A stretch of 64,000 nucleotides of DNA from Liolophura sinensis (GCF_032854445.1 NC_088303.1:17119501-17183500), one strand, 5' to 3'; positions 42,101-52,367 are shown, counted from the first letter of the stretch. A program made the numbers and translations. Notes: generated by a model from the sequence alone, not told the origin.

Positions 42101-43819
42101 AGAACTGACTCCTCTGGTGTTCACCTGATGGTTCGTGTGTGTGTTGTAGAACTGACTCCTGTGATGCTCACCTGATGGGTTGTGTGTATGTTGTAGAACT
42201 GACTCCTGTGGTGTTCACCTGCTGGTTTATGTGTATGTTGTAGGACTGACAGCCGTGATGCTCACCTGATGGTTTGTGTGTATGTTGTAGAACTGACTCC
42301 TGTGGTGTTCACCTGATGGTTTGTGTGTATGTTGTAGAACTGACTCCTGTGATGCTCACCTGATGGGTTGTATGTATGTTGTAGAACTGACTCCTGTGAT
42401 GCTCACCTGATGGTTTGTGTGTATGTTGTAGAACTGACTCCTGTGATGCTCACCTGATGGTTCGTGTGTGTGTAGTAGAACTGACTCTTGTGATGTTCAC
42501 CTGATGGTTTGTGTGTATGTTGTAGAACTGACTCCTGTGATGCTCACCTGATGGTTCGTGTGTGTGTTGTAGAACTGACTCCTGTGATGCTCACCTGATG
42601 GGTTGTGTGTATGTTGTAGAACTGACTCCTGTGGTGTTCACCTGATGGTTTGTGTGTATGTTGTAGAACTGACTCCTGTGGTGTTCACCTGATGGTTTGT
42701 GTGTGTGTTGTAGAACTGACTCCTGTGATGCTCACCTGATGGTTCGTGTGTGTGTTGTAGAACTGACTCCTGTGATGCTCACCTGATGGTTCGTGTGTGT
42801 GTTGTAGAACTGACTCCTGTGATGCTCACCTGATGGGTTGTGTGTATGTTGTAGAACTGACTCCTGTGGTGTTCACCTGATGGTTTGTGTGTATGTTGTA
42901 GGACTGATTTTTGTGATGGTTCACCTGATGGTTCGTGTGTGTGTTGCAGGATTGATTTTCTTGATGTTTACCTGATGGTTTGGATGTATGTTGTCGGACT
43001 GACACCTGTGTGTACGTGGTAGGACTCACCCTTGTGATGCTCACCTGTTTTATGTATATGTTGTAGGACTGACTGCCGTGATGCTCACCTGATGATTTGT
43101 GTGTATGTTGTATTACTGACTCTTGTGATGTTCACATGATGGTTTGTGTGTATGTTGTAGGATTGACTTTGCCGGCCTGTAACCCCAAACTAGGCTATGG
43201 TGTCACACAGATAATGGCTTCTCACTACCCAGAACGCCTCGGAATGGTCATTTGCATAAATCACAACCCAGTATTTCAAGGCATATGGAAAGCAATCAGA
43301 GTGTTCCTTCACTCCAATACTATCAGTAAAATGAAGCTGATACGGTCTAAAGACAAAGTTGTACAGACTTTTCAGAGATACTTTCCGGAAGAGTTAACCA
43401 CGTGGTTAATAGAGGAAATCAGTTTAAACAAGCGGCACCCGTTGCCTGGGCCACAGGCGACCTTCTGGGAGAAGCCAGCAGCAATATCCGCTCACGATCC
43501 GCGGGGTTGTCCGTCATATGTGACTCGGTATATAGACCCATGTGTGGCTGACAAAAGACGGAAGAATTCCTCGGGGCAGTGTGATCACAGGCCTCACCCA
43601 AACATAGTAGATTCCATCCAGGGAACCGTGAAGGAAGTGTCCCTGACCCCAGAAGAACTAGCAGAGAGAGAAGTGGCACGCTGCATGGTCGGGAAGGAAT
43701 CGTCTGCTCATCGTTCAGTCGAAGACGGTGATCAGGGAGGGATCGACATAGATGCGGAGGAAATTGAGATAGGCGAAGCGTTTAGGATTCCAAAAGGCGC
43801 GGCGTCCTTGAATATGTGA
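36138..43819 (+). CDS. CRAL-TRIO (Sec14-like) lipid-binding domain protein, four coding exons
   Basis: Exons: 36138-36241, 39310-39454, 39901-40078, 43161-43819, with phases 2, 0 and 1 and GT-AG introns. The CDS is 1086 nt, 361 residues. Residues about 36-65 form the CRAL-TRIO N-terminal helix region (LLRYLKARDWDVDEAEKAVE). Residues about 80-235 form the lipid-binding domain: GFDELGRPVIYSCF, WVFVIDCTG, IMASHYPERLGMVICINHNP, FQGIWKAIRVFL, KMKLIRSKDKVVQTFQRYFP. Members of this family bind phosphoinositides, phosphatidylcholine or other hydrophobic ligands and are usually cytosolic transfer proteins. The C-terminal 120 residues are Pro/Glu-rich and not recognised (SLTPEELAEREVAR, then an acidic stretch). 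The coding leader starts at an acceptor (TTTTTTACAG, 35967-35976), so an upstream untranslated exon is expected. AATAAA at 43937-43942 is a likely polyadenylation signal. No specific ortholog is assigned. Confidence 0.9.
36985..37195 (+). repeat. Interspersed repeat family A, + copy
   Basis: ACTTACAACATAGAGAGTAA, GAGCAGCGAGGACAGTATTG, CTGCCTCTTCTCAATCTACT, then CATTTAACATACAATAACAT followed by TAAAACAATA. The last block recurs at 46170-46200. Confidence 0.8.
37540..37715 (-). repeat. Interspersed repeat family A, - copy
   Basis: AGTTAAAATAAAACCCTGAC and GCCAACTATCACACTGTCGT are the reverse complement of family A. With 36985-37195 this forms an inverted pair about 730 bp across, which could be one foldback element. 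Confidence 0.8.
37757..37878. mobile_element. Foldback/MITE-like element, about 122 bp
   Basis: Left end AGGACCCATTTTCACAAAG pairs with right end GCTTTGGAAACTGGGTCCT with few mismatches. The short interior also has self-complementary parts. Located in CRAL-TRIO intron 1. Confidence 0.65.
37941..38296. repeat. 43/40-bp minisatellite, about 8.5 units
   Basis: Units start GGCGCCTGTCACTGTTGTTA or lack one GTT (GGCGCCTGTCACTGTTACCA), giving lengths 43,43,40,40,43,40,40,43 and a partial. A 43-40-40 higher-order period (123 bp) is visible. Each unit contains CCATGG and GGCGCC. Confidence 0.95.
38925..38975 (+). repeat. SINE-1 tail fragment
   Basis: GTGTGAAATTTTTGAGAATG, ACGTTAAACATCATTCAAAT and AAATAAATAAAT resemble the SINE-1/SINE-2 shared 3' end. 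Confidence 0.6.
40866..41766 (+). repeat. 54-bp minisatellite, about 16 units, in CRAL-TRIO intron 3
   Basis: The unit AAGACCTACACTTACGAACT + ACCAGGACAAGAATGGTATA + AATCAAACATTGTC recurs with a 54-bp period (for example the CCTACA starts at 40921, 40975 and 41029). Because 54 is a multiple of 3, long frames stay open (41452-41766, 104 codons, repeating PTLxNYQDKNGExHTL). I read it as non-coding: it is inside an intron, different units carry stops, and there is no splice context. Confidence 0.95.
41785..41930 (+). repeat. Interspersed repeat family A, + copy
   Basis: GATGACAGTGTGATAACTGG and GGATTTATTTTAGCTGTTCA followed by TATAAATGCATAAATAGCAA match family A. Confidence 0.75.
42045..43160 (+). 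repeat. 47-bp minisatellite abutting and containing the 3' splice acceptor of CRAL-TRIO exon 4
   Basis: The unit AACTGACTCCTGTGATGCTC + ACCTGATGGTTTGTGTGTAT + GTTGTAG repeats about 24 times. The TAG positions are exactly 47 bp apart from 42102 through at least 42901. The array runs straight into the real acceptor (GTATGTTGTAG, ending 43160), and the exon's first bases (GATTGAC) match the repeat (GACTGAC/AACTGAC). Thus nearly every unit carries an acceptor-like TGTGTATGTTGTAG. The exon 4 frame (43161) is fixed by the CRAL-TRIO motif, so the last one is the functional acceptor. Confidence 0.95.
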
Positions 43820-44925
43820 ACTGCGAAGATGAGGGTTATTGATCTGTTCTATTCAGCGCACCACAGTCGGCGTTGTTCGAGATGCTGTCATATGTTTAAC
43901 TCGTTAAACATAAGAAAAAGGCTTTAACGGCTTGTAAATAAATTTCTCTGTGAGTGTTCTGGCTTCTCACAACCTCAAGGGTTTGTATTATAAATGACAT
44001 TAAGCTCTTAAAAACTGTGCAAATCAATGAACATAAAACACGAGATCACATATGTATTTGTACGCGATTTTAGGTATGAAGAAGCATATAAGTTTTTTTT
44101 CTGCCCAGTTAAGGCTCTATTCACACTGTAAAATGGTGAACTAGTAAAACCTGTTAAATGCTATGATCAGAACTGTTCAGTGTTTGACTGGAACATTACA
44201 GACTATAAACGTAAGTCATTTTCGTTTTAAAAATGTCACTGAAATTAATACGGAGTTTATTCAGATCTTTCTGTTATTTTCTTATTTCACTGATTGTTTC
44301 TCATTAATTAATCTGCCATAAATCAAAAATGGAAGGCTTTTGAGAGGGAGAACTGGGGATAAACTGACTAACCTGGACTTCAGAACGAAGAATTTATTTC
44401 TGTGTAAGTACGAAATTACGAATAGCCATAATATAGCCAAAACATGGTTCATTGTTAGCCGAGTACTGTCTAGCCTCTCATAATGCTTTTAACCACCCAA
44501 CCTATAGCCCAAAACTCTATTTATCTGGCTTCAACCTAGGAATTTTTGTTTTAAGCTGTTACACAATGTCGTTCTGCTACTAGTGTTGCCGAGCCGCTAC
44601 TGTAAGGTTCTCTTGCTACCAAAAAGGTTGAAGCTTCGCATTAGTCTTCGTTGGTGAACATGGCGAAAACTGATGACTGCGATGAAATTGAGGTTTGAAG
44701 TCCGATGACGCTAGGGATGCTTTACTTTTCTATGACAGGAAGACCTTACTGAAAGCTCATAGATCAGTGATCATTTCAACATGTTGAATTTTAAGGAATG
44801 AGCAGGGTCAGTTATTTGGCTGTTTTGCATTTAATGGCGAGGTTTCAATCCTCCATCTGTTGAAGGACATTCAATGCCGTAATATTCCTTCGGGGTTATA
44901 TGCCGGTACATGTACGTATGCGCAC
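43820..44925. other. 3' flank of the CRAL-TRIO gene, intergenic
   Basis: The first about 120 bp are a likely 3' UTR. No other gene was found. ATGGCGAAAACTGATGACTG at 44660 starts only a 12-codon frame and is not called. Confidence 0.5.
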
Positions 44926-45165
44926 TGTTTTATACCGTACTCAAGAATATTTCACTTATATGACGGGGGCCAGCTTTATAGGGGGAAGAAACCGGGCAGA
45001 CCCTGGGGAAAAACCAATAATCATCTGCAAGCTGCTGAAAGACCTTCTCACGTACGGCCCGAGAGGAAGTCTGCATGAGCTGGACTTTGAACTCGCAGCT
45101 ACCGCATTGGTGAGCGGCTCCTGGGTCATTGCGCCGCGCTGGTACGCTAACCACCTCGGCCCCCC
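44926..45165 (-). repeat. SINE-1, nearly complete copy
   Basis: Reverse orientation. The head (GGGGGCCGAGGTGGTTAGCG) and tail side (ACCGTACTCAAGAATATTTC on + strand) are both present. Target-site duplication not clear. Confidence 0.9.
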
Positions 45166-45257
45166 TGGATATATGTAACATTGATTTGTCCGGCTGAAGA
45201 TTGGCCGCTTGGCTTTCTTAACTCAGTCATGCAGGACTTTACTGCCACTGTTCGATG

Positions 45258-45367
45258 CAATTCTTGCAATAGGGAACTTTTGCAAGAATTACAAGTAATT
45301 TAACTTTTAATTCGAACCTACGCCCGAATTACTTTTTATGCGGGAAAGTTCCCTATTGGAAGAATTG
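45258..45367. mobile_element. 110-bp foldback/MITE-like element
   Basis: Left arm CAATTCTTGCAATAGGGAAC plus T (45258-45278) and right arm AGTTCCCTATTGGAAGAATT plus G (45347-45367) are inverted repeats matching at 20 of 21 positions. No coding potential. Confidence 0.85.
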
Positions 45368-45929
45368 TGTAGAATAGTGGGGCTTCGTATCTATTGCTCA
45401 TTGCCTCCTCCTAGGTGAACTTTTGTGGGCAAATCGGTAACGTATAATTCATTCATGGCTATAGAACGATGCCCAATCCATTCACCCATCGTAAAAATAA
45501 ACACATTTCTTGGTTTCGTTCATCTCTTGAACGGAATATAAAAAGACTAAATAAGAAACATTCCACGGGTATAACACACATCAGCATTTTACCTTCCAAC
45601 ATGTTTCTAGTCATGGAAGAGACATTTTGTATGTCAACTGCATACATACATAGAGACAACATTTGCATGTGGGATCGCTCACCTTAGGTGTAGTCTCTTG
45701 GAAATCCCTGATCTCCGTAACTCAGCCAGCCGTATGTATTTCACAACAAGCATTTTTGGGGAAGAAATATGAAGCAGTCGTGGGCTCCTAATGACGCAGA
45801 CGTGGTTTGGCTGCATGTAGATAACAAGTAGTTCTCAGCCGATTATGTCGGCCAAGCATTTCGACTAGGATTCAATCATAAATGGACCGCTGCTTCTGTG
45901 TTGCAGAGTTTTCTCGGTAATAAGCGAAG
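45368..45929. other. Intergenic, no gene recognised
   Basis: Only short open frames without recognisable domains. Confidence 0.5.
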
Positions 45930-46210
45930 TATCCAAATCACAATGGAGTATAAAATACATCAACAAGGGTGTAATACAGCCTCTTGTTAAGTTTCCCCAG
46001 TTGGAGCTCTTTTCCAACTGCTCATCTAAATGCTTACATAGCTGCGAATTATACACCCTCTAGCACAATGGCTTAAGTAAAATGAGGTAAAAGGAATGAA
46101 GTGATGTTAATTGAAATTTATTACATGTCCCTGGTACAGAATTACTGAAAATGCTCTGTTCTCGTGACATTTAATATACAATAACATTAAAACAACGGAA
46201 GGGGGCCATT
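45930..46210 (+). repeat. Interspersed repeat family A, internal and 3' part
   Basis: CTGCTCATCTAAATGCTTAC, GCGAATTATACACCCTCTAG and CATTTAATATACAATAACAT + TAAAACAA match family A copies at 41785 and 36985. Confidence 0.7.
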
Positions 46211-46873
46211 TCACTGCGATATCCTGTCATTCATCTCTCCCAGCTTCTCCCAGTTTGCAAATCAATCTACCAGCAGTCCCCTGTTGTCAAACAGTTCCAT
46301 TTTGCATAACATCTCACATACTGTTAAAATGAAATATTCACAAAAGTCCCGATATTCTTACACAAGTAGCAACAAGAGATGTTGTTGCGTGCAAATGACC
46401 TGCACTACACAAAAATCAATACAGCCATTTCAATGCATTAGATCAAGAAAGCTCCTACTTGATAAACAAGTGAGTAAAGCTGATTTTGGAGATGTCTTGT
46501 GTTTTCTGAAGCTTTAGTATTAATCATCTAAAAATAAGCTAAAACACCTGCACCGCGTGAGTTCATCCCATTTACAAAGAGATGGAAAAGAAAAACAACA
46601 CTACATAAAACAACGAAGAACAAAAATTACAGGCTAAAAATTAAAGCTAAAGTATTTAGACAGTTGTTGGAATTCACATTCTGCAGTATACAATAAACAA
46701 TGGGCGACAAAAATCATTAATTCCCTTTTTTACCTCTTGGAGATGTTCTTGAGCTTTTATATGAAAGAATTCAGATTATTAGTCAATTATGTATGTACTT
46801 CAAAGGTTTTGTGTGAGTAGTCATGTCAACAAAGTACTCACATCTCTTGGCAACAGTTACAAGTTCACTCTTA
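46211..46873. other. Intergenic, no gene recognised
   Basis: 3' flank of the ASTE1-like gene A; nothing else is supportable. Confidence 0.5.
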
Positions 46874-47062
46874 TTAGTCTGATTCCCATTCAACAGAGAA
46901 AAATCTGTTCTGTAATTTGCAAGTAGTTTCAATGTTCACCTTCTTCGTTATGCCGTCCACATCACCGCCAACATGAACCTTTGTCAACGTCTTCCCAGGA
47001 ATCTCTGACCATGATTTGGACTCTTTTTTATGTTTGACACTTCATTGTGGCCTCATGGCCTT
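46874..47062 (-). pseudogene. Stranded C-terminal tail of ASTE1-like gene A
   Basis: Downstream of the TAA (47063-47065) the same frame reads six codons, a TGA, then 54 codons (SVKHKKESKSWSEIPGKTLT ... TCKLQNRFFSVEWESD) to a TAA at 46874-46876. Its end aligns with the end of paralog B (AACDLQNRFACFSVEGDFD). The family-specific tail is therefore still present in frame behind two stop codons. Confidence 0.75.
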
Positions 47063-49024
47063 TTAGTCAGCACTCAAGTTTCCCAGAACCAGTTCCTCCA
47101 ATCTCTGATAACACCGATGAAGTGGTGACCCTTTCACCAATATTTCTGACAGGAACAAGTGAGGTAATGGTTTGAGCATAAGGTGCCTGCACAAGTTGTA
47201 CAGAAATGATCCTTTGAAGAATCTTTCTGGATTCGCATCCAAAACAGGGCGACCAATGACCTTATTCAAGTACTTTGCCACCAACAAGCACGTCTGGAAT
47301 TGGGAAAACCCGTGAATGATTTCACAGTCTATAACACGCTTTTCGTCATGAAATGGAGGAGTATCAAACAACTCCAATGTGTTTTTTAACATTTGCAGTT
47401 GCTGACCTGAGCTGATACTAAGTGACGCTTCCAAGTCTACCTGATACCCGCCATCAGCTGAACGTTTAGCAGAGGCATGGGTTTCCTTGCCAGTGCTCTG
47501 CTGAACGAGTAGATATATCATACAAACTAAAAGGGATTTCACATGGGAATCCGCCACCTTTGGGTTCGACTCTCTCTTCCAAAACATCGTACAGGCAATG
47601 TACAAGACTAAGGTTGGGGACATACTGGAAAAGATCGACCCTTCTAAGCCGAGGCTTTCAAAAAACAGTGCTATCCTTTCATGTTTACCCATTCTAGGCA
47701 ATTCTGTCAGCCCCGGAAGTCTTCCAGATTGCGTTAGTAGCTGAAGGCAGGGTGGGGTATAAAACAACACACTGACTCTTCCCGCCCTTTTATACTCGTG
47801 AACGAACTTGACTCTTTCATTCTCTGGGTCTTTATCGCCTATGGCCTTCAGATCATCCTTGAGGATAATTCCATAGAGAACTTCTCGCAGTTTGTCTGAG
47901 CAAGTCCAAGCAGAAGGACTAGAGGTATGTTCTACCTGACACACCAGGATGACACGGTGGAGAGTGATGATGTTCATTATGAACACCGGCAGTTCTGCCC
48001 GACGTACCTTGGACACCAGCCACTCAGGGAGCTCAGTGCCGTTATAACCTTTCAGATACGTGGGAGCGTAAAAACCCTGCCGGTTTTCAAAAAACTCTAG
48101 AAGGTCGAAATTACACGTTTGGACTGTGTAACCTTCCACCGATAGACGAACTTTTTCTCTTATTTCCACTTGATGATTTCCACTGCAGAAGTCCATCAGT
48201 TTATCCTCAGCATTTTCTGGGTCATTCAAAGACGCCAGCCAGTTGAACAGTTTTATGAAGTTTTGAAATTTGATGGGATATCGCTGGATGGTTTTTGGCA
48301 TCTTCAGTTTACTAAGGAAGCTTTTAAATTCACCCGAGTCGATGAAGTCGTTTCCTAAGACAGAAGCTGCAAGTGCCACATTACCTACGGTCAATCCTGT
48401 AAAGCTATTTAACAAATGGTCTACACGGTAAAGCTTACATTGCAAAAAACGCGACCGAGGTCTACGGTGTGGGCCCATTTTAAAATTAAATTTCACATGA
48501 TTTAATGGAATGTATCCGAAAGTGATGTTAAATATACAGTAGTCACTATCTAAAGCTAAGACGGGACAGCTATACTGATTGGCTAAGAGAGCAATTTCCC
48601 TATCAGCCTCTTGATCACATGTAACATGTTGAATTCCTAGCTCATTCAACACAAGCACAAATGTATCATACACTAACAATGGAATAATGTGGGCATCACC
48701 TCCTTTAGATACTTTATAGGATCTTGTAATTTTATCACGTTCTCTTCCTATAATAGTGGGTAGTTTCCTGTCATCACCGCTATCGGCGCCATCGAAGACC
48801 ACATATGGTTGTATTCTACAGTAAAAAAAAAACTGAAACAGTTGTCGGATTCTTGAAGCAAAGACGTCATATTCTCCTCCATATTTACGTTCGATTTTGC
48901 CGTCGAGGTATACGGTGTGGTACAGACTGCTGCCATCTACGATTACCTTTGTGTTACACAATTTATGAGAAATAAGAAGGCCCGGGTGATGTTCTACAAA
49001 ACTCGTCAGCCCTTTAACTCCCAT
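47063..49024 (-). CDS. ASTE1: Protein asteroid homolog (ASTE1-like) nuclease, paralog A
   Basis: Single-exon frame of 653 residues. I chose the ATG at 49024, giving MGVKGLTSFV, because XPG/FEN-fold proteins start M-G-x-x-G-L; the frame also opens eight codons earlier. N-terminal XPG-type region: VIVDGSSLYH (Asp30), YVVFDGAD (Asp78), CDQEADREI (Glu139, Asp141) and LALDSDYCIF (Asp159, Asp161), so the metal-binding acidic residues appear intact. GNVALAASVLGNDF marks the helix-hairpin region. The C-terminal part (YAPTYLKGYNGTELPEWLVS, FFKGSFLYNLCRHL) is specific to asteroid proteins. Length is close to human ASTE1. From published work, ASTE1 is a structure-specific DNA nuclease linked to shieldin-dependent break repair. 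The gene is intronless here, as is paralog B 11 kb away on the same strand. It appears shortened at its C terminus by a stop (see 46874-47062). Confidence 0.9.
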   Translation of the reverse strand: MGVKGLTSFVEHHPGLLISHKLCNTKVIVDGSSLYHTVYLDGKIERKYGGEYDVFASRIRQLFQFFFYCRIQPYVVFDGADSGDDRKLPTIIGRERDKITRSYKVSKGGDAHIIPLLVYDTFVLVLNELGIQHVTCDQEADREIALLANQYSCPVLALDSDYCIFNITFGYIPLNHVKFNFKMGPHRRPRSRFLQCKLYRVDHLLNSFTGLTVGNVALAASVLGNDFIDSGEFKSFLSKLKMPKTIQRYPIKFQNFIKLFNWLASLNDPENAEDKLMDFCSGNHQVEIREKVRLSVEGYTVQTCNFDLLEFFENRQGFYAPTYLKGYNGTELPEWLVSKVRRAELPVFIMNIITLHRVILVCQVEHTSSPSAWTCSDKLREVLYGIILKDDLKAIGDKDPENERVKFVHEYKRAGRVSVLFYTPPCLQLLTQSGRLPGLTELPRMGKHERIALFFESLGLEGSIFSSMSPTLVLYIACTMFWKRESNPKVADSHVKSLLVCMIYLLVQQSTGKETHASAKRSADGGYQVDLEASLSISSGQQLQMLKNTLELFDTPPFHDEKRVIDCEIIHGFSQFQTCLLVAKYLNKVIGRPVLDANPERFFKGSFLYNLCRHLMLKPLPHLFLSEILVKGSPLHRCYQRLEELVLGNLSAD

Positions 49025-52000
49025 GACTGCGTCGAAGTCAGATAACAATGGTGGGAAAGAAAAGTATACGCTTTCTTATCATGCAGTGTAGTTCTCTGGT
49101 CTCAAAACTGGGCAGCAATGTCACAACGCACAAAGTCACACTTCATCCGTCCCAAGTTCCTCTAACTGGTGTGCCGTCTGCCATTCTGGAATGGTATTCT
49201 TCTCTGGAAACAACAAATTCTAGAAATAAACAAGAAAAAAAAAGAAAGAAACACAAGAAAGGATTTGTTTTATATACTTTGTCGGGACATTATGACATTA
49301 TAACCCACGGAATCAGTTGGTCTCGAAATATTCCTACATTTTTCCTACTCTAACAATGTCTTTCCCCCAAGGTATTTAAAAGATGAGAGTAAGGTGGATG
49401 TTTTTCAAAGTAAATAAGTTAAAGTTGAGTTTGTTTTCATTTTCATGAGATTTTAAACTGCTATGGCTGAACACAAAAGCTCGTTTGCACTCGGTAATTT
49501 CCGTTCGCACTTATAGATAACGCATCGGATGTTGACACTTGACGTGTCTACAACTTCAATGTGGACATTGAGACAAGATAACCATACAGACGGCCAACAC
49601 AGTATCCACACGTATGACAGGAATAAAATTTGAGGGGGTAGGTCTACATATCACCGCACATGGCCTCAAACACGACAGAACACCTTTTGTTTTTCTTTGG
49701 ATTATTATTTTTAATTATTCAATTTTGTGAGCCCTTTACAGCCTAGACCGTTCTACCAATTGATCTGAAATGTTGCTGCAAACTTCCCCTATACTTGAAC
49801 TTGGGCGAACAGTAATTTCGATTTTTCTATGTCACTTGGTTTTGCGGCCATATTGAACGGATTGTTCCGCAATTTGAGGTGCAGGTAGACACATTTTAGA
49901 TACACTAATGTAGTGGAAACGGTACAAATCCGGTAAAAACTGTGGAAGCTCACAACTGGTTGAAAATTGTCAGGTAACAACTCGTTTCGAAATTTACTTT
50001 TTTTACGTACTCTGGTGTATTTTGGGCCGTTGATTTCAATGCACTGAATTTCCATTAGAAGAATTAAATTTTCAACGGTGTCATTTTCTTTTCCTTCGAA
50101 GAATGCTACGCAGATCTAGGACTTATTGCCATGTTTTTTCAAACATTGAGTAAATAATGTCTGACACGAAGTGTGCGTTAGAATAAGATGTTCGTCTGGT
50201 TACTGATGATATACTGTAGAACACCCAAAGAATTTATTTTAACCCTAGAGTCATATGGGGCGTCAATCGGTCGATGAGGCAAGTTTCCTCTGCAGCGATC
50301 TGAAACAGCTCAGAGGCTACAATTACAGCTACAGGTACAGATACAGATCCAGGATTGCTCACAATAAATGCCATGCTAAACTAATAAACCATAACCAAGA
50401 TTTAAGTGAAGGACCAATATTCTCACATTCACCGCGGTTCGTGGACACGTACGAAGCTCTCCTTGGCCACAGATATGGAAAGTACTGCATACATGACTAT
50501 AAGTGTTGATTGGACAGCTTATGTCTCATGCCACAGTCATTACTCTCAAAAAGTAACCCATTGCGTTTGCACCTTAGAGGCACCCATTACTGCAAACTTC
50601 ACCTGTCATTCCCATTCATTTCGTGTAATAAATATATGTAAAAAATATACATCCATTGTGCAAAAGCAAATAAAAGAAATTCATCCATATGGCTTACAAC
50701 AGCTCAGTATTGTTGCATATTTCAGATCTTCGAAATGAGTAAGTAATCTTACAACATGTAACCTCGGTGATGTCACTTTTATGTCAAGGTAGATAAAATA
50801 CGTTACAACTTTAGTACCATGTGTGTAAACTACTTTATAATAAATCGATAAATACCGTACACTTTCGAATAAAAATATTTTCAGGAGTTACCAGTGTATA
50901 CATGTAAACAAAGCAACAGGGTAAACATAAAACAAGACAGATATGTATAATTTTACCTTGTGCTGTGAAAATATGTTCCAATTGCTCACTTTCCCCTGCG
51001 ATGCTGCAACAGTCCCCTGCAACCATTTTACATACGTCACTTAGGTGCAAGCAGAATACAAAGTAAAGAGTACGGCATCAATGCTGTTTTTCCGCATTTT
51101 AAAATTATCTCAAAGAACCATAAATTCAGCGTACCACAAGCTATTTTTCCTACTCGTTTCCTGTTTCTGTAAACGTATAAACAAGACGGCGAATTTACAT
51201 TAAACCGGTTTCCATGACCCGCCATCAGGCATGCGCATCACGGCCCTATCAATTAATAAACTGCGTAAAAATCAACACATTAAAAAAAATCAAAACATTA
51301 TGAACTGCTATTCCTCACTGGGATGCAAAACAGGCGTTTCTGATACACTATCAATGTCACTATGTACGTACAATATATCCATATGACATAAACCACATAA
51401 GAATTACAATAAAACACACCCCTCAGCAGTGGAGCTGTAAACCACCCAAGCCGCCAGTAAAAAAGGTAGCGAACAGGTGCGTAACAGCTGCTGATCTGCT
51501 CCCACCAAGAATACGTTCAACTGGGACAAGAAATTGACTCGAGTCACAGCCCGTCTCCAATCAAACGACGAGTGTTGTAACATGTATCGCTCAACAAGCT
51601 CAAGCAGTGAGGATGTAAACTGTAATCGTGTTTATTGTGCAGCCATTAATAATACAAATATTAAGGATAAGATGGGAAATGTTTCAATTTTAACAATAAT
51701 GATGCAAAGTTCTGATATTGTTGATATAACGCAAATGTTTCAATTTTAACAATAATGTTGCAAAGTTCTGATATTGGTGAATAAACGCAAACGTTTCAAT
51801 TTTAACAATAATGTTGCAAAGTTCTGATATCGTTAATATAAAGTACATAGTAACCCTCAGTTTCAACGCCTCGGTGCCTTAAACCGGTTCAAGGTCAGCG
51901 AGACCTGTCGACGTTTGACTAAATATATTTATGGTCGTGCACGGTGTCCCTAGACGGAACTGTGCTTTACAGTATTGAACAACAACCACTATGTACAGTG

Positions 52001-52253
52001 TTGAAGTCTTCGTTAGCTACTGACTGGCGACAAATACAGGCCAATTTCAAGCACTTATACACACAATAACGTCATTTGCGAAGATCTTACACAAAAAATA
52101 CTGACTTAAATTGATGAACCTATCATAATCTGAATTTCACAGGAAATCTTACCAATAAAACTTTGGCAGACCGCTTCTTCCAGACGTGATGAAAACCTTT
52201 GCGTCACTCGCAGCTAAACGGGGAGGGAGAACTTGACCTGGATCGGTAAACAG
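49025..52253. other. Intergenic between ASTE1-like gene A and hairpin element
   Basis: The first few hundred bases are the 5' leader and promoter of gene A. 49853-49791 (-) opens MAAKPSDIEKSKLLFAQVQV and stops; it could be a short first exon but has no partner. No other gene recognised. Confidence 0.4.
51678..51845. repeat. 56-bp tandem repeat, three units
   Basis: AATGTTTCAATTTTAACAAT + AATGATGCAAAGTTCTGATA + TTGTTGATATAACGCA, starts at 51678, 51734 and 51790; units are highly similar. Confidence 0.95.
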
Positions 52254-52367
52254 AGATTATCATTACACTGTGCAGCGAGCCCTGCGGGCTCGGTCGATAC
52301 GGCGACGTAGCCGCAGAGAACTCGAGCAGATACGACGATGCAGATCTGCACAGTGTAATGATAATCT
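52254..52367. repeat. 114-bp hairpin with perfect 22-bp terminal inverted repeats
   Basis: Left arm AGATTATCATTACACTGTGC plus AG (52254-52275) is the exact reverse complement of the right arm CTGCACAGTGTAATGATAAT plus CT (52346-52367). The 70-nt loop is GC-rich, unlike its surroundings, and contains its own stem GAGCCC-TGC-GGGCTC (about 52278-52292). It could be a small MITE, a processed hairpin RNA or a cruciform. Confidence 0.9.

Noticed and set aside
42045-43160. CRISPR-like regular repeat array
   Set aside because: Units abut without unique spacers and the DNA is eukaryotic; this is a minisatellite. The same holds for 40866-41766 and 37941-38296.
44660-44700. MAKTDDCDEIE short frame as a first exon
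   Set aside because: Twelve codons, poor donor (GTTTGA) and no downstream exon.
48748-48936. Second minus-strand frame inside the ASTE1-like gene
   Set aside because: Shadow frame overlapping the conserved nuclease domain.
49791-49853. MAAKPSDIEKSKLLFAQVQV as a first exon on the minus strand
   Set aside because: Good start context but it stops after 20 codons, has only a weak GTATAG donor, and no partner exon was found before the ASTE1-like gene.
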